Source of the DNA: Kangiella sp. TOML190
GTDB taxonomy: Bacteria; Pseudomonadota; Gammaproteobacteria; Enterobacterales; Kangiellaceae
Length of the DNA: 64,000 bases
Assembly: GCF_023706045.1 (NCBI RefSeq)
Contig: NZ_BQYL01000001.1
Span: 1,550,001-1,614,000 of the forward strand
Reading direction: 5' to 3'
In this document: positions 18,075-28,106 of the stretch, in pieces
Layout of the letters: every line of letters begins with the position of its first letter
How positions within the stretch are numbered: position 1 is the stretch's first letter
The notes under the pieces: generated by a model
Seen by the model: only the letters and a program-made list of their open reading frames with translations
What the model was told of the DNA's origin: nothing
Databases searched by the model: none
Position numbers and translations under genes: made by a program

Positions 18075-19820
18075 ATGCTTTCTACCTTTCAAATTTTAGA
18101 TGCACTAAAAAAAGACGGCTGGATCACCGATGAGCAGTTTCAAGCGGCTCGGGTACATGTGCGTCAGGGTAATTTGCAATTAACTCCAATCGAGCAAGTA
18201 GCAGATCTGTGTTTGACTCGTTTTGATGACAGTCGACAAATTCTCGATGAAGAAGCGGTCACCAAATACGTTGCCTCTTTATTAGGAAAAAAGTACTTCA
18301 AAATTGATCCCTTGAAAATTGATGTAGACTCGGTGACTCAAGTTATGTCGCTAGCCTATGCCGAGCGGCATAAGATCTTGGCGCTAGAAGTCCAAGAAGA
18401 ATTGATTATCATGGCGGTGTTAGAACCGGATAACTTAAGTTGGCAGCAAGGTCTTGAGCAAACCACGCGCAAACGAATTGTACCTGTGCTGGCTAACCCT
18501 GCTTTAGTAAAGCGTTATCAAAAAGAATTTTATCAGCTGTCGGCTTCGATCAAGGGTGCTAACAAGACGAAACTCCAAGCGGACAATACGGTTGGTAATC
18601 TGGAACAATTGATTGAACTTAAAGGCTCCGAAGAGGCCGATGCTAACGACCAGCATATTGTACAAATCGTTGATTGGTTATTGCAATATGCCTTTAAACA
18701 AAGAGCCAGTGATATCCATATAGAGCCGCGAAGGGAAATTGGTAAAGTCAGGTTTCGTATTGATGGGGTTTTGCACGAGGTTTACCAACTACCGATTTCC
18801 ATTACTCATGCGGTGGTGTCACGGTTTAAAATTCTAGGGCGAATGGACTTGGCAGAAAGGCGTAAACCGCTGGATGGACGGGTCAAAACTAAAAATCCCG
18901 ATGGCATGGAAATAGAGCTACGACTATCCACCTTGCCCACTGCTTTTGGTGAAAAGTTTGTTGGTCGTATTTTTGACCCCACAGTGTTAGATCGTGATTT
19001 TTTGCAATTGGGACTGGAGCCAGAAACAGAGCATTTATGGCGCGATCTGATCGGTAATCCTACCGGTATCGTGCTCTTAACGGGGCCAACGGGTTCGGGT
19101 AAAACCACCACCCTTTACACTTCTTTGGATTTGCTGGCGACCAGCGAGGTGAATATTTGTACCATCGAAGATCCGATTGAGATGGTCGATCCCAAGCTCA
19201 ATCAGATGCAGGTTCATCATGATATTGATCTAGATTTCGCTTCTGGTATCCGAGCTTTGCTGCGGCAAGATCCGGACATTATCATGATTGGCGAAATTCG
19301 TGATAAAGAGACGGCCCACATGGCTGTCCAAGCCGCTTTAACCGGTCACTTAGTGATTTCCACTTTACACACCAATGACTCTTCTTCAGCAATTACCCGT
19401 TTGATGGAGATTGGAGTCGAGCCTTACTTAATTAACGCCACCATGTTAGGGGTGATGGCGCAGCGTTTGGTCAGAACTCTGTGCGAGCGCTGTAAAAAAG
19501 CTACCAAGCTTGAACCGGTTGCGTGGCAGTCTTTAGTCGGCGATGAGCAAAAAGTTACTATGCCGGAAACGGTGTATGAGCCGGTTGGGTGCGACTATTG
19601 TCGAAATACCGGTTATCAAGGACGACAAGGAGTTTATGAGCTATTTAGAGTGACCGATGAACTTAAACATTTAATTCACGACAAAATTGATTTGGCCGAA
19701 GTTCGAAAACAAAACGTTCGTGATGGCATGAATTTATTGCGGATTAGTGGCGCCTTCAAGGTGGCGAGCGGAAAAACCACTATTGAAGAAGTGTTGAGGG
19801 TTGCGCCGCGTTCAAATTAA
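18075..19820 (+). CDS. GspE/PulE/PilB-family secretion or pilus ATPase (orphan)
   Basis: It is a hexameric ATPase of the type II secretion/type IV pilus class. Residues 1-150 form a GspE N-terminal domain. The motor has KQRASDIHIEPR, Walker A GPTGSGKTTTLY (about 337), IIMIGEIRD (about 403), STLHTND and two cysteine pairs CERC (about 466) and CDYC (about 509) for a zinc site. Length is 581 aa. No gspF/pilC, pseudopilin or secretin gene is nearby, so its partners are elsewhere or it has another role. It converges on mltF with 15 bp between stops. The choice between PilB, MshE and GspE cannot be made here. Confidence 0.82.
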   Translation: MLSTFQILDALKKDGWITDEQFQAARVHVRQGNLQLTPIEQVADLCLTRFDDSRQILDEEAVTKYVASLLGKKYFKIDPLKIDVDSVTQVMSLAYAERHKILALEVQEELIIMAVLEPDNLSWQQGLEQTTRKRIVPVLANPALVKRYQKEFYQLSASIKGANKTKLQADNTVGNLEQLIELKGSEEADANDQHIVQIVDWLLQYAFKQRASDIHIEPRREIGKVRFRIDGVLHEVYQLPISITHAVVSRFKILGRMDLAERRKPLDGRVKTKNPDGMEIELRLSTLPTAFGEKFVGRIFDPTVLDRDFLQLGLEPETEHLWRDLIGNPTGIVLLTGPTGSGKTTTLYTSLDLLATSEVNICTIEDPIEMVDPKLNQMQVHHDIDLDFASGIRALLRQDPDIIMIGEIRDKETAHMAVQAALTGHLVISTLHTNDSSSAITRLMEIGVEPYLINATMLGVMAQRLVRTLCERCKKATKLEPVAWQSLVGDEQKVTMPETVYEPVGCDYCRNTGYQGRQGVYELFRVTDELKHLIHDKIDLAEVRKQNVRDGMNLLRISGAFKVASGKTTIEEVLRVAPRSN

Positions 19821-19835
19821 TCCAATAGTTTTTTA

Positions 19836-21317
19836 TTATTGGTCGATTTGGCTTTCGGCTTGGTTTTCAGTTTGTTCTAATTCGGGAGCGAGAGTTTCCT
19901 CAAGCTCCAACTCAACTGGCTCTTGTTCAAGTTGTTTGCGAGAGCCGTCTAGGTTAAACAGTTGTTGCAATACCGCATAGTATTGGCGGATGTTACCTAC
20001 ATAGCGCACCGGTTCATTACCTCGAGCATAGCCAAAGCGAGTCTTTGAATACCACTTCTTTTGCCGTAAAAGCGGTAAATAATCTTTGATTACCTGCCAA
20101 GTGTCGGGAACTTGACCATCGGCTTGCGCTAGGCGCCTAGCATCTTCAAGGTGGCCAAAACCAACGTTATAGCCAGCCAAAGCGAACCAATTACGGTCGG
20201 GATCGGTTATCCGCTCAGGGATTTTTTGTAGCATTAAGCGAAAGTAATCCGCGCCGCCAATGATGCTTTGTTTGGGATCGAGTCGATCTTTAATACCCAG
20301 CTGTTTGGCAGTATTTTGTGTTAGCATCATTAGACCACGAACACCAGTAGGTGAGCGGGCATCGGGTTTCCAGTGGGACTCTTGATAACCCATTGCCGCT
20401 AAAAATCGCCAATCGAGATCATCGCTAGCAGCTTGTATAAAATCAGGAATAAACGCTTCTAAACGGCTATCAATAGCACGAATAAATTCTCGGCTACCAA
20501 CATAATCAAACTTGGTTAAATGGCCATAGTAGCGCTCGATAAGGTAGTCAATACTGCCATCGGTTCGTGCTTGATTAAAAAATTCAATCACCTTTGCAAA
20601 CAAACTATCATCGCTATTTTTGGCTAAAGCCCAAGCTAAGTTTTGTTTACCTGAAATGCTAAAAGCAACAGCCAATTCCGGCTCGACTTGGCGCGCCAGC
20701 TCTAAATCATTGGAGTCGGCGACGGTATAGCGAATAGTCTCGTCCAGCACCTTATCTAGCAGCTCTGAAGCACTGAATTCGTTGGTTTCGCTCCAGGTAA
20801 GCTCAGGATAATTCTCTTGCTCTTTTCGTAGAGTCGCGGAATGTGAAGAATTGGCTAATACCATCAAGCCGCCTTCAATTTGACTAAAATCTCTAGGGCG
20901 TTTTTGTCCTTGTTTGTAAACGAGCTTGCTGCTGATCTCTTGATAGCTGGGTGAAAACCGTAGTTTTTTTACTCGCTCTTTGGTGACGGTAAGACCCGCG
21001 GCGATCAGATCTGCGTGACCTTTTTCCAGCTCTGACATCATTTTTGCCAGATCGTTTTCCGTAATAATTTGTACATCGACCTCAAGGTAGTCGGCGAACA
21101 GTTTGACCAATTCGTATTCAAAACCGGTAAAGTCTTGATCGCCAATGTACATGGTGGTTGGGGCAATACGGGTATAAACCTTGATATAGCCGCGGGCTTT
21201 AATTTCTTCCAGCTGGTTTTGAGGTTGGCGCTGACAAGCGGTGACGAGCAATAGGCAAGCGACAAGGCTTAGGCCTAATAGCCAATGCGGGAATTTAAAA
21301 ATGCAGTTCATTGCCAC
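19836..21317 (-). CDS. mltF: Membrane-bound lytic murein transglycosylase F
   Basis: It cleaves peptidoglycan strands with formation of anhydromuramyl ends. A hydrophobic signal (about 11-24) ends in the lipobox VTAC with C28, so it is a lipoprotein. Residues about 35-265 are a periplasmic solute-binding-protein-3 domain, the regulatory half of MltF. Residues about 290-430 are the SLT domain with catalytic E313 in MGYQESHWKPDARSP and GVRGLMMLTQNTA. The C-terminal tail is Glu/Gln-rich. Divergence from purL repeats the E. coli order. Confidence 0.94.
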   Translation of the reverse strand: MAMNCIFKFPHWLLGLSLVACLLLVTACQRQPQNQLEEIKARGYIKVYTRIAPTTMYIGDQDFTGFEYELVKLFADYLEVDVQIITENDLAKMMSELEKGHADLIAAGLTVTKERVKKLRFSPSYQEISSKLVYKQGQKRPRDFSQIEGGLMVLANSSHSATLRKEQENYPELTWSETNEFSASELLDKVLDETIRYTVADSNDLELARQVEPELAVAFSISGKQNLAWALAKNSDDSLFAKVIEFFNQARTDGSIDYLIERYYGHLTKFDYVGSREFIRAIDSRLEAFIPDFIQAASDDLDWRFLAAMGYQESHWKPDARSPTGVRGLMMLTQNTAKQLGIKDRLDPKQSIIGGADYFRLMLQKIPERITDPDRNWFALAGYNVGFGHLEDARRLAQADGQVPDTWQVIKDYLPLLRQKKWYSKTRFGYARGNEPVRYVGNIRQYYAVLQQLFNLDGSRKQLEQEPVELELEETLAPELEQTENQAESQIDQ

Positions 21318-21429
21318 TCTTGACGCCTAGTTTATTATGTCAAATATCAACAACTTATAATTATTGATCAATATTATGCTTGGATCTGGGCAAAAAGTAC
21401 AAATTTGGCAGGAAAAAGCCATCAAAGGC

Positions 21430-21458
21430 TTATCAAAAAGTGGCTTTTAGAGTAAAAT
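21430..21458 (+). promoter_or_regulatory. Putative purL promoter
   Basis: TTATCA (21430-21435) and TAAAAT (21453-21458) are separated by 17 bp. The bases after the -10 read TTGCGCTC, a GC-containing discriminator also found upstream of rpsP. There is no obvious PurR box. Confidence 0.5.
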
Positions 21459-21518
21459 TTGCGCTCCTTGGCAAAGCCTAGTTTTGCCCGCTAATTCAAC
21501 CTATCGGTAGAGAAGTTT

Positions 21519-24500
21519 ATGCTCATTTTGCGCGGTAACCCTGCTTATTCTGAATTCCAAAAAGCTCGTTTGTTGAAAGAGACCCATGCCATCGAGCCTC
21601 GCGTGGCTGAGATTTATGGCGAATATGTGCATTATGTGCATACCAATGCCGACTTAACTGCTGATGAAATGGCGGTTTTGGAGCGATTGTTGGAGTATGG
21701 TCCGAGCCGCCCAGCCAGTGAGCATTCTGGTCGCCGCATGATTGTAGTGCCACGTCCCGGCACCATTTCGCCTTGGTCTTCAAAAGCAACCAATATTGCG
21801 CAAAATTGCGGGCTTGAGAAAATTGAGCGAATCGAGCGCGGTATCGCGGTCTACTTCATCAATCCAGAGGGCGAGCCAATCAAAGACGCGGTTGCCGAGC
21901 GTTTAAAGCCGCTAGTTCATGATCGTATGACCCAATCCGTGTTTGATGAACATAACCAAGCCGAAGTATTATTTGTTCAGGAAAGCCCTAAGGCGCTTTC
22001 CCACGTCGATATTCTTGCTGGTGGTCGCCAAGCATTGGTCAAAGCCAATACCGAAATTGGTTTAGCCTTAGCGGAAGATGAAATTGATTATTTAGTCGAG
22101 AGTTTTACGCACCTTGGGCGCAATCCCAGCGATGTTGAGTTGATGATGTTCGCACAAGCAAATTCTGAGCATTGTCGACATAAAATTTTTAATGCTTCTT
22201 GGACCATTGACGGCGAAGATAAAGACTTGTCTTTGTTCAAAATGATCAAAAACACTTACGCCAACAATTCCGAAGGAGTTTTATCCGCGTATAAAGACAA
22301 TGCGGCGGTGTTTGAAGGCTTTAATGCCCATCGCTTTTTTGCTCAGCCGGAAACTAATGAATACCAATACCATTTAGAGCCAGTCCACGTTCTGATCAAG
22401 GTCGAAACTCACAACCACCCAACCTGCATTTCGCCTTACCCCGGTGCTTCGACCGGTTCTGGCGGTGAAATTCGTGACGAAGGGGCTACCGGTATTGGCG
22501 GCAAACCCAAAGTGGGTTTAACCGGTTTTAGCGTGTCAAACTTAAGGGTTCCTGATTACGAGCAGCCTTGGGAAACCGATTATGGCAAGCCTGAACGGAT
22601 CGTAACTGCGCTTGATATTATGCTCGAAGGGCCTATTGGCGGCGCCAGCTTTAATAACGAATTTGGGCGTCCGGCGGTTAATGGCTATTTCCGCACTTTT
22701 GAAGAAGAATTTGATTTTGAGTATGGAGCTGAAGTTCGCGGTTATCATAAGCCGATTATGATTGCTGGTGGTATGGGTAATATTCGCGAACAGCACGTTG
22801 AGAAAAAAGAGATTAAGCCTGGCTATAAAGTGATAGTTTTGGGCGGCCCTGCCATGTTGATTGGTCTTGGTGGTGGCGCGGCATCTTCTATGACTTCTGG
22901 TTCGAGTGCCGAGGATTTGGACTTTGCTTCGGTGCAACGTGATAACCCCGAAATGGAGCGCCGTTGTCAGGAAGTGATCGACCGTTGTTGGGCATTAGAT
23001 GATCGTAATCCTATCGAATTTATTCACGACGTGGGCGCCGGTGGTTTATCCAACGCTATCCCTGAGTTGGTTCATGATGGTGAGCGCGGCGGAAGCTTTG
23101 AGTTGCGTCGTGTGCCGAATGCGGAAAAAGGCATGGCACCAGTTGAGATCTGGTGTAACGAAGCACAAGAGCGTTATGTATTGGCCGTTGCGCCAGACAA
23201 GCTTGAGCATTTTGAGCAGATTTGTCAGCGCGAGCGTTGTCCGTTTGCGGTGGTGGGCGAGGCGACCGAAGCGTTGCATTTAAGTTTAAGCGATGAGCAT
23301 TTTGATAATAAGCCGGTGGATCTGCCAATGGATGTGTTATTTGGTAAACCGCCCAAAATGCACCGCAGCGCAGAAACTTTAAAGGCCCCCTCGACCGAAT
23401 TACCACAGGTTTCCAATATCAATGAAGCGATTGATCGGGTGTTAGCGCTTCCAGCCGTTGCCGACAAGACCTTCCTGATCACCATTGGTGATAGAACCGT
23501 TGGCGGTATGGTGTCGCGTGACCAAATGGTGGGCCCTTGGCAAGTACCTGTAGCCGATTGCGCGGTCACTACTTCGACTCACAATAGCTACACTGGCGAA
23601 GCCATGGCGATGGGCGAGCGAACTCCTGCGGCACTACTCGATTCAGCTGCCGCAGCCAAGATGGCTGTGGGTGAAGCGATCACCAACATCGCTTCCGCTA
23701 AAATTGACGATATTAAAAAAATCCGCCTGTCCGCGAACTGGATGGCACTTGCCGGCGCGCCTGGTGAAGACGTTAATCTTTACAATGCGGTTGAAGCAGT
23801 TGGTATGGATCTATGTCCAAAATTAGGCATTACCATTCCTGTGGGCAAAGATTCCATGTCCATGAAAACCGTGTGGGAAGAAGAGGGCCCGGATGGCAAG
23901 AAAGTCCAAAAGTCGGTTACGGCTCCTAGCTCGCTAATCATTTCAGCTTTTGCGCCGGTGACGGATGTGCGCAAATCACTCACGCCGGAGTTAAAGGCAA
24001 ATAAAGGTGATACGGAATTATTATTGTTAGACTTAGGCCGTGGTAACAATCGCTTGGGCGCTACGGCCTTTACCCAAGTTTATAAGTTATTGGGTAAAAC
24101 GCCTGCTTCAGTAGATTCTGCCGATGACTTGCGCAACTTCTTTAATGCGGTGCAAAGCTTGAATCAGCAAGGTTTGGCTTACGCTTATCATGATCGCTCA
24201 GATGGTGGCTTGTTAGCAACGCTAGTGGAGATGGGCTTTGCCGGAAATTGCGGAGTTAGCGTTGATTTATCCGAGTTAAGTGGCTCCGCTGAAGAGTTGT
24301 TGTTTAATGAAGAATTAGGTGCGGTGTTGCAAGTTCCTGCCAGTAAACGTGCAGAAGTTACCGCTATCTTGGCAGAGCATCAGGTCTCTGAGTTTGCCCA
24401 CTTTATTGGTGAACCAGCCGAAACTAAAACCTTGAGTATCACTAAAGACGGCCAGGATCTGGTTTCGCGTCAGATGAAAGACTTACGTCAAATCTGGTCG

Positions 24501-25430
24501 CAATTAACGTTTGAGATGCAAAAGTTGCGTGATAATCCGCAATGTGCGAAAGAAGAATTTACCGCTAAATTAGATCTGGATAACCCAGGTTTATTTGTCG
24601 ATTTAAGTTTTGATCAGAATGACAATGTGGCGATGCCGATGATCAATTCTGGCGTTCGTCCGCGGGTCGCCATTTTAAGAGAGCAGGGCGTTAACAGTCA
24701 GCTCGAGATGGCTGCCGCTTTCACTAAAGCTGGTTTTGAAGCGATTGACGTTCATATGAGCGACATTCTTGCTGGCCGTGTAAGCTTGAAAGACTTTATA
24801 GGCGCTGTGGCTTGTGGTGGCTTCTCATATGGTGACGTATTGGGTGCTGGTGAAGGTTGGGCTAAATCGATTTTATTTAACAATCGTGCGCGCGATGAGT
24901 TTGAAGCTTTTTTTAAGCGCGACAATACTTTCAGCTTAGGCATTTGTAACGGTTGCCAGATGATGTCTAACTTAAAAGAGTTGATCCCTGGTACGGCTCA
25001 TTGGCCGCACTTTGTTAGAAACCAGTCAGCGCAATTTGAAGCGCGAGTGGCAATGATTGAAGTGGCTAAATCACCCTCATTATTTATGGCTGGCATGGCC
25101 GGTTCGCGTTTACCCATCGCCGTATCCCATGGTGAAGGACGAGCAGAATTTAAGTCCGCAGAATTAGCGCAAGCGACTAATGATTCTGGCTTAGTCACAG
25201 CCCGTTTTATCAATAATTATGGCGATATAGCCCAAACTTATCCGGCAAACCCCAATGGTTCATTGCATGGTATTACTGGTCTTACTTCAGAAGATGGCCG
25301 CGCCACCATTATGATGCCGCACCCCGAACGAGTTGCGCGCGCGGTACAAAACTCTTGGCGACCAGAAGACTGGTCAGAAGACGGCGGATGGCAGCGGATG
25401 TTTTATAATGCCCGAAAGTTCGTTAATTAA
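21519..25430 (+). CDS. purL: Phosphoribosylformylglycinamidine synthase (FGAM synthetase, large form)
   Basis: It converts FGAR to FGAM with ATP and glutamine, step four of purine synthesis. At 1303 aa it is the single-chain gammaproteobacterial form (E. coli 1295 aa). A N-terminal PurS-like region (1-150) is followed by two AIRS-type synthetase halves ([32 protein letters not shown]) and a C-terminal class I amidotransferase. That domain has the nucleophile C1143 in [10 protein letters not shown] and the histidine in MPHPER near the end. It is monocistronic, divergent from mltF. Confidence 0.98.
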   Translation: MLILRGNPAYSEFQKARLLKETHAIEPRVAEIYGEYVHYVHTNADLTADEMAVLERLLEYGPSRPASEHSGRRMIVVPRPGTISPWSSKATNIAQNCGLEKIERIERGIAVYFINPEGEPIKDAVAERLKPLVHDRMTQSVFDEHNQAEVLFVQESPKALSHVDILAGGRQALVKANTEIGLALAEDEIDYLVESFTHLGRNPSDVELMMFAQANSEHCRHKIFNASWTIDGEDKDLSLFKMIKNTYANNSEGVLSAYKDNAAVFEGFNAHRFFAQPETNEYQYHLEPVHVLIKVETHNHPTCISPYPGASTGSGGEIRDEGATGIGGKPKVGLTGFSVSNLRVPDYEQPWETDYGKPERIVTALDIMLEGPIGGASFNNEFGRPAVNGYFRTFEEEFDFEYGAEVRGYHKPIMIAGGMGNIREQHVEKKEIKPGYKVIVLGGPAMLIGLGGGAASSMTSGSSAEDLDFASVQRDNPEMERRCQEVIDRCWALDDRNPIEFIHDVGAGGLSNAIPELVHDGERGGSFELRRVPNAEKGMAPVEIWCNEAQERYVLAVAPDKLEHFEQICQRERCPFAVVGEATEALHLSLSDEHFDNKPVDLPMDVLFGKPPKMHRSAETLKAPSTELPQVSNINEAIDRVLALPAVADKTFLITIGDRTVGGMVSRDQMVGPWQVPVADCAVTTSTHNSYTGEAMAMGERTPAALLDSAAAAKMAVGEAITNIASAKIDDIKKIRLSANWMALAGAPGEDVNLYNAVEAVGMDLCPKLGITIPVGKDSMSMKTVWEEEGPDGKKVQKSVTAPSSLIISAFAPVTDVRKSLTPELKANKGDTELLLLDLGRGNNRLGATAFTQVYKLLGKTPASVDSADDLRNFFNAVQSLNQQGLAYAYHDRSDGGLLATLVEMGFAGNCGVSVDLSELSGSAEELLFNEELGAVLQVPASKRAEVTAILAEHQVSEFAHFIGEPAETKTLSITKDGQDLVSRQMKDLRQIWSQLTFEMQKLRDNPQCAKEEFTAKLDLDNPGLFVDLSFDQNDNVAMPMINSGVRPRVAILREQGVNSQLEMAAAFTKAGFEAIDVHMSDILAGRVSLKDFIGAVACGGFSYGDVLGAGEGWAKSILFNNRARDEFEAFFKRDNTFSLGICNGCQMMSNLKELIPGTAHWPHFVRNQSAQFEARVAMIEVAKSPSLFMAGMAGSRLPIAVSHGEGRAEFKSAELAQATNDSGLVTARFINNYGDIAQTYPANPNGSLHGITGLTSEDGRATIMMPHPERVARAVQNSWRPEDWSEDGGWQRMFYNARKFVN

Positions 25431-25454
25431 TTTTATAATCTATATATTCTAAAT

Positions 25455-25478
25455 TCATTCCCGCGAGAGCGGGAATGA
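25455..25478. repeat. REP-like hairpin after purL
   Basis: TCATTCCCGC (25455-25464) pairs perfectly with GCGGGAATGA (25469-25478) around a GAGA loop. It lacks a T tract and resembles the widespread TCATTCCCGC intergenic repeats. It lies between convergent genes, so it may also limit read-through. Confidence 0.65.
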
Positions 25479-25525
25479 CAGAAAATTCCAGTTTGGGATC
25501 ATGTCTGGGTCATCTGACCGCTTTT

Positions 25526-26788
25526 TTATATCGCAATGCAATGATGATTTTTCTTTCCGGGCTTCGGCGTCGGTAAGCAAAGCAGGCTTTTTTCCTGCTC
25601 TAAATAAGCTTCACCAGTAGCGAAATTATTGATTGCGGCAGTAGATTTTAAATCTGATAGCTCAAAGTCTCGATGTTTTTGATACCAGTTAATCAGATTA
25701 ATTTTAGACTGAAGGTTATGCAGTCTTAGCGAGTAGTCTTTATAAGCTGGCAAAGAATAGCCCATTAAAGTCCTACCGCCATAATTTCTTACTTTTTGCG
25801 AAATATCTGGTTCAGTGATTTTTAAAGCGTTCGGTAGCGCTTGTTCCTTTGCACTTAACTTGGTGTAGGAAAGCCAGTCTTGCTTTGACTGGTAGTCAGT
25901 GTTGATAGACATGTTTTGTTTAAAAAACATGTTATGCCAAAATCGCTTCAAAAAAGAAAAGTTGCTATATTCAGGCAATTTGGCAATGAGTTTTGTTTGC
26001 GCCGTTGCAAAGGCGTGCTCAAATTTTACGGTGGCATCAAGCGATGACTCTTCTGTTGTTAACCCTGGAATTGTAGTTTTTCCGGCAATCAAGTTGTTAT
26101 TTAATAACTGATTATAAAAGTCTAAATTGAGTTGGATATTAGCAAGGTGTACCATTTTCGCCATTAAGGTATTAGATTGAGCAAGTTTAAGCCGAGATAG
26201 GCGAATTAATTCGAGTGTGTCTGATTCTAAATTATTACTATTGAGCAGGAGCTGCAGTTGATATAGCTTGTTAGCCTTGATAATAGGTTCATATTCTCCA
26301 AAAATGACAGTGGTATTGGGGCTGGTTGTTATTAAGTAATCATTTAATGCTAAAAACTTTATGTAACGTTCTAACAGTATATGATTTTTAGAAAGAAGTT
26401 CCGCATAGTAAGGAGTTTTGTTTTTAATGGTGTCAATGCAGCCACTATTATAAGGTTCGCAGAAGTCATTTGGTAGTTCAAATGAGCCGCGCCTTCCTTC
26501 AAGGGGATCGTTAAAAGTTACTGTTGATCCATCTTCATGAATAAGATGTCCGCTATAGGCGATTTCTACTTGTTTTAAGCGCTCTAAGCCTAAAGCTATT
26601 GGATCTTCATCATCAGCAGCTTCTAAACCTAGTTGCAAGTAGAATGCTTGACTAGGTTGTTGTGACCATTGCGCAACTTCTTGATTCCATTTTTTTGATT
26701 CTAAGCTTTGTTTGTCGTCTATTTGTAACGCTAATGAAACGGCTAGTAATATTACAAAAAAACCAAGTAACCACTTTTTTACTTTCAA
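25526..26788 (-). CDS. Hypothetical membrane-anchored or exported protein
   Basis: I do not recognise this 420-aa protein. It starts at TTG, supported by AGGAAA upstream. Residues 5-22 (KWLLGFFVILLAVSLALQI) form one hydrophobic segment, a signal anchor or uncleaved signal, so the rest is probably periplasmic. The body is mostly helical, with many Leu/Asn/Lys residues, one cysteine pair (DFCEPYNSGC) that could form a disulfide, and a Lys/His-rich end. It converges on purL and is divergent from a MscS gene, with no functional link visible. Base composition is more AT-rich than its neighbours. Confidence 0.7.
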   Translation of the reverse strand: MKVKKWLLGFFVILLAVSLALQIDDKQSLESKKWNQEVAQWSQQPSQAFYLQLGLEAADDEDPIALGLERLKQVEIAYSGHLIHEDGSTVTFNDPLEGRRGSFELPNDFCEPYNSGCIDTIKNKTPYYAELLSKNHILLERYIKFLALNDYLITTSPNTTVIFGEYEPIIKANKLYQLQLLLNSNNLESDTLELIRLSRLKLAQSNTLMAKMVHLANIQLNLDFYNQLLNNNLIAGKTTIPGLTTEESSLDATVKFEHAFATAQTKLIAKLPEYSNFSFLKRFWHNMFFKQNMSINTDYQSKQDWLSYTKLSAKEQALPNALKITEPDISQKVRNYGGRTLMGYSLPAYKDYSLRLHNLQSKINLINWYQKHRDFELSDLKSTAAINNFATGEAYLEQEKSLLCLPTPKPGKKNHHCIAI

Positions 26789-27002
26789 AGTTTATTTCCT
26801 TTTTTTAATTTATAGTTAGTCATAATTTATATTGGGACTCATACTTCTATTTCAATAGATATGTTAATGACATATGTTTAGCTACAGAGCCTATAAATGA
26901 TAGAGCTACAAGCTAGGCAGCATTAATTGTCGCTCTTGAGGTTTTATTCTTATTTGACAACAAGGTGTTTTCATTCAAAACTAGAAGTTCATTCTGGATC
27001 GG

Positions 27003-28091
27003 ATGGAGATATTGTTGCTTGATACAGAAAAGTTAAAAAGTCTTTTAAGTAAGCCCATTATAAATATCTCAGAGCAAGCCAGTATTAGTTTATGGCAATT
27101 GCTTTTAGCTGTAAGTTTGTTGGTTTTTTCTTTAGCGATTTGTAAATTTGTCGCTAAATTTATCATTGGCCGCATTCTGTCTCGGACTAATATGGCTGAG
27201 CATAATATTGTGATTGTTCAGCGAATTATTTTTATTATTTTACTGATCGTCCTCGTTGTTACTACTCTATCCATATTGCACGTGCCCTTAACCGCTTTTG
27301 CATTCTTATCAGGTGCTTTAGCGATTGGGCTTGGCTTTGGTGCTAAAAATATTCTGGATAATTTTATCAGTGGTTGGATTTTATTGTCTGAGCGTCCTTT
27401 GCGGCTTGGAGACTTTGTTGAGCTGGATGAAACCAATCGAGGTAGGGTAATAAGAATTGGTAATCGCTCTACGGTTATCAGAAAAACTGATGGCTCGCAT
27501 TTAATTATCCCGAATAGTGATTTATTACAAACTCGGCTCATCAATTGGACTTATACCGATGACAATGTCAGGTACACTTTTACGGTTGGCGTAGCTTACG
27601 GCTCTGATGTGAAGTTTGTGTTAAAAATTCTGGATAATGTGCTCGAAAAGCACTCTTTGGTATTAAAAAACCCAAAAGCCTCGGTAGTGTTTAGCGATTT
27701 TGCTGACAGTGCTTTGGTGTTTGAGATTTGGTTTTGGGCTGCGGTTAAAGCGGAAAGGGAATTAAAAGTAATTGCCAGTGATTTACGTTTTATGATCGAG
27801 CGGCGTTTTCGCGAAGCGGATATAGTGATTTCATTTCCGCAAAGAGATATTCATTTGCATACTGACAAGCCGTTACCACTGCACTTAGCCAATGATGAGG
27901 ATAATCAAGCGGATGAAACCTCTAAGGATAAAAAATTATCAGCTGAAGAACCCAGAAAAGAGCGTAGAAAGGAATCTAGCCGTGAGTCTAGCGATGGCGA
28001 CCCCCAAAAAGAGCAAAAAGATAAAGAGGACGAACCCCTAGCGGAGCTGGCCAAAGCTGAGGCCAGCCTAGAAAGCCGAGACAAGTCCTAA
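27003..28091 (+). CDS. MscS-family mechanosensitive channel with charged C-terminal tail
   Basis: It is a small-conductance mechanosensitive-type channel. Hydrophobic helices at about residues 30-55 and 72-100 precede the pore helix ALAIGLGFGAKNILDNFISG, and the cytoplasmic beta domain has RVIRIGNRSTVIRKTDGSHLIIPNSDLL. An alpha/beta domain ends near FPQRDIHLHTDKPLPLHL. After residue 300 comes a 60-residue Lys/Glu/Asp/Ser tail, which is absent from canonical MscS and likely disordered. A second, canonical MscS lies at 53202. It is convergent with the antiporter gene, with 15 bp between stops. Confidence 0.88.
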   Translation: MEILLLDTEKLKSLLSKPIINISEQASISLWQLLLAVSLLVFSLAICKFVAKFIIGRILSRTNMAEHNIVIVQRIIFIILLIVLVVTTLSILHVPLTAFAFLSGALAIGLGFGAKNILDNFISGWILLSERPLRLGDFVELDETNRGRVIRIGNRSTVIRKTDGSHLIIPNSDLLQTRLINWTYTDDNVRYTFTVGVAYGSDVKFVLKILDNVLEKHSLVLKNPKASVVFSDFADSALVFEIWFWAAVKAERELKVIASDLRFMIERRFREADIVISFPQRDIHLHTDKPLPLHLANDEDNQADETSKDKKLSAEEPRKERRKESSRESSDGDPQKEQKDKEDEPLAELAKAEASLESRDKS

Positions 28092-28106
28092 TGGGTGTTT
28101 TGTATG

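Noticed and set aside
19822-19842. Hairpin CCAATA/TATTGG between the convergent orphan ATPase gene and mltF as a bidirectional terminator
   Set aside because: The stem is only six mostly A/T pairs and overlaps the mltF stop, so it is too weak to call.
22542-23569. Several leftward frames of 77-131 codons inside purL
   Set aside because: They are shadows of a well-conserved enzyme gene, with no ribosome binding sites and no recognisable protein.
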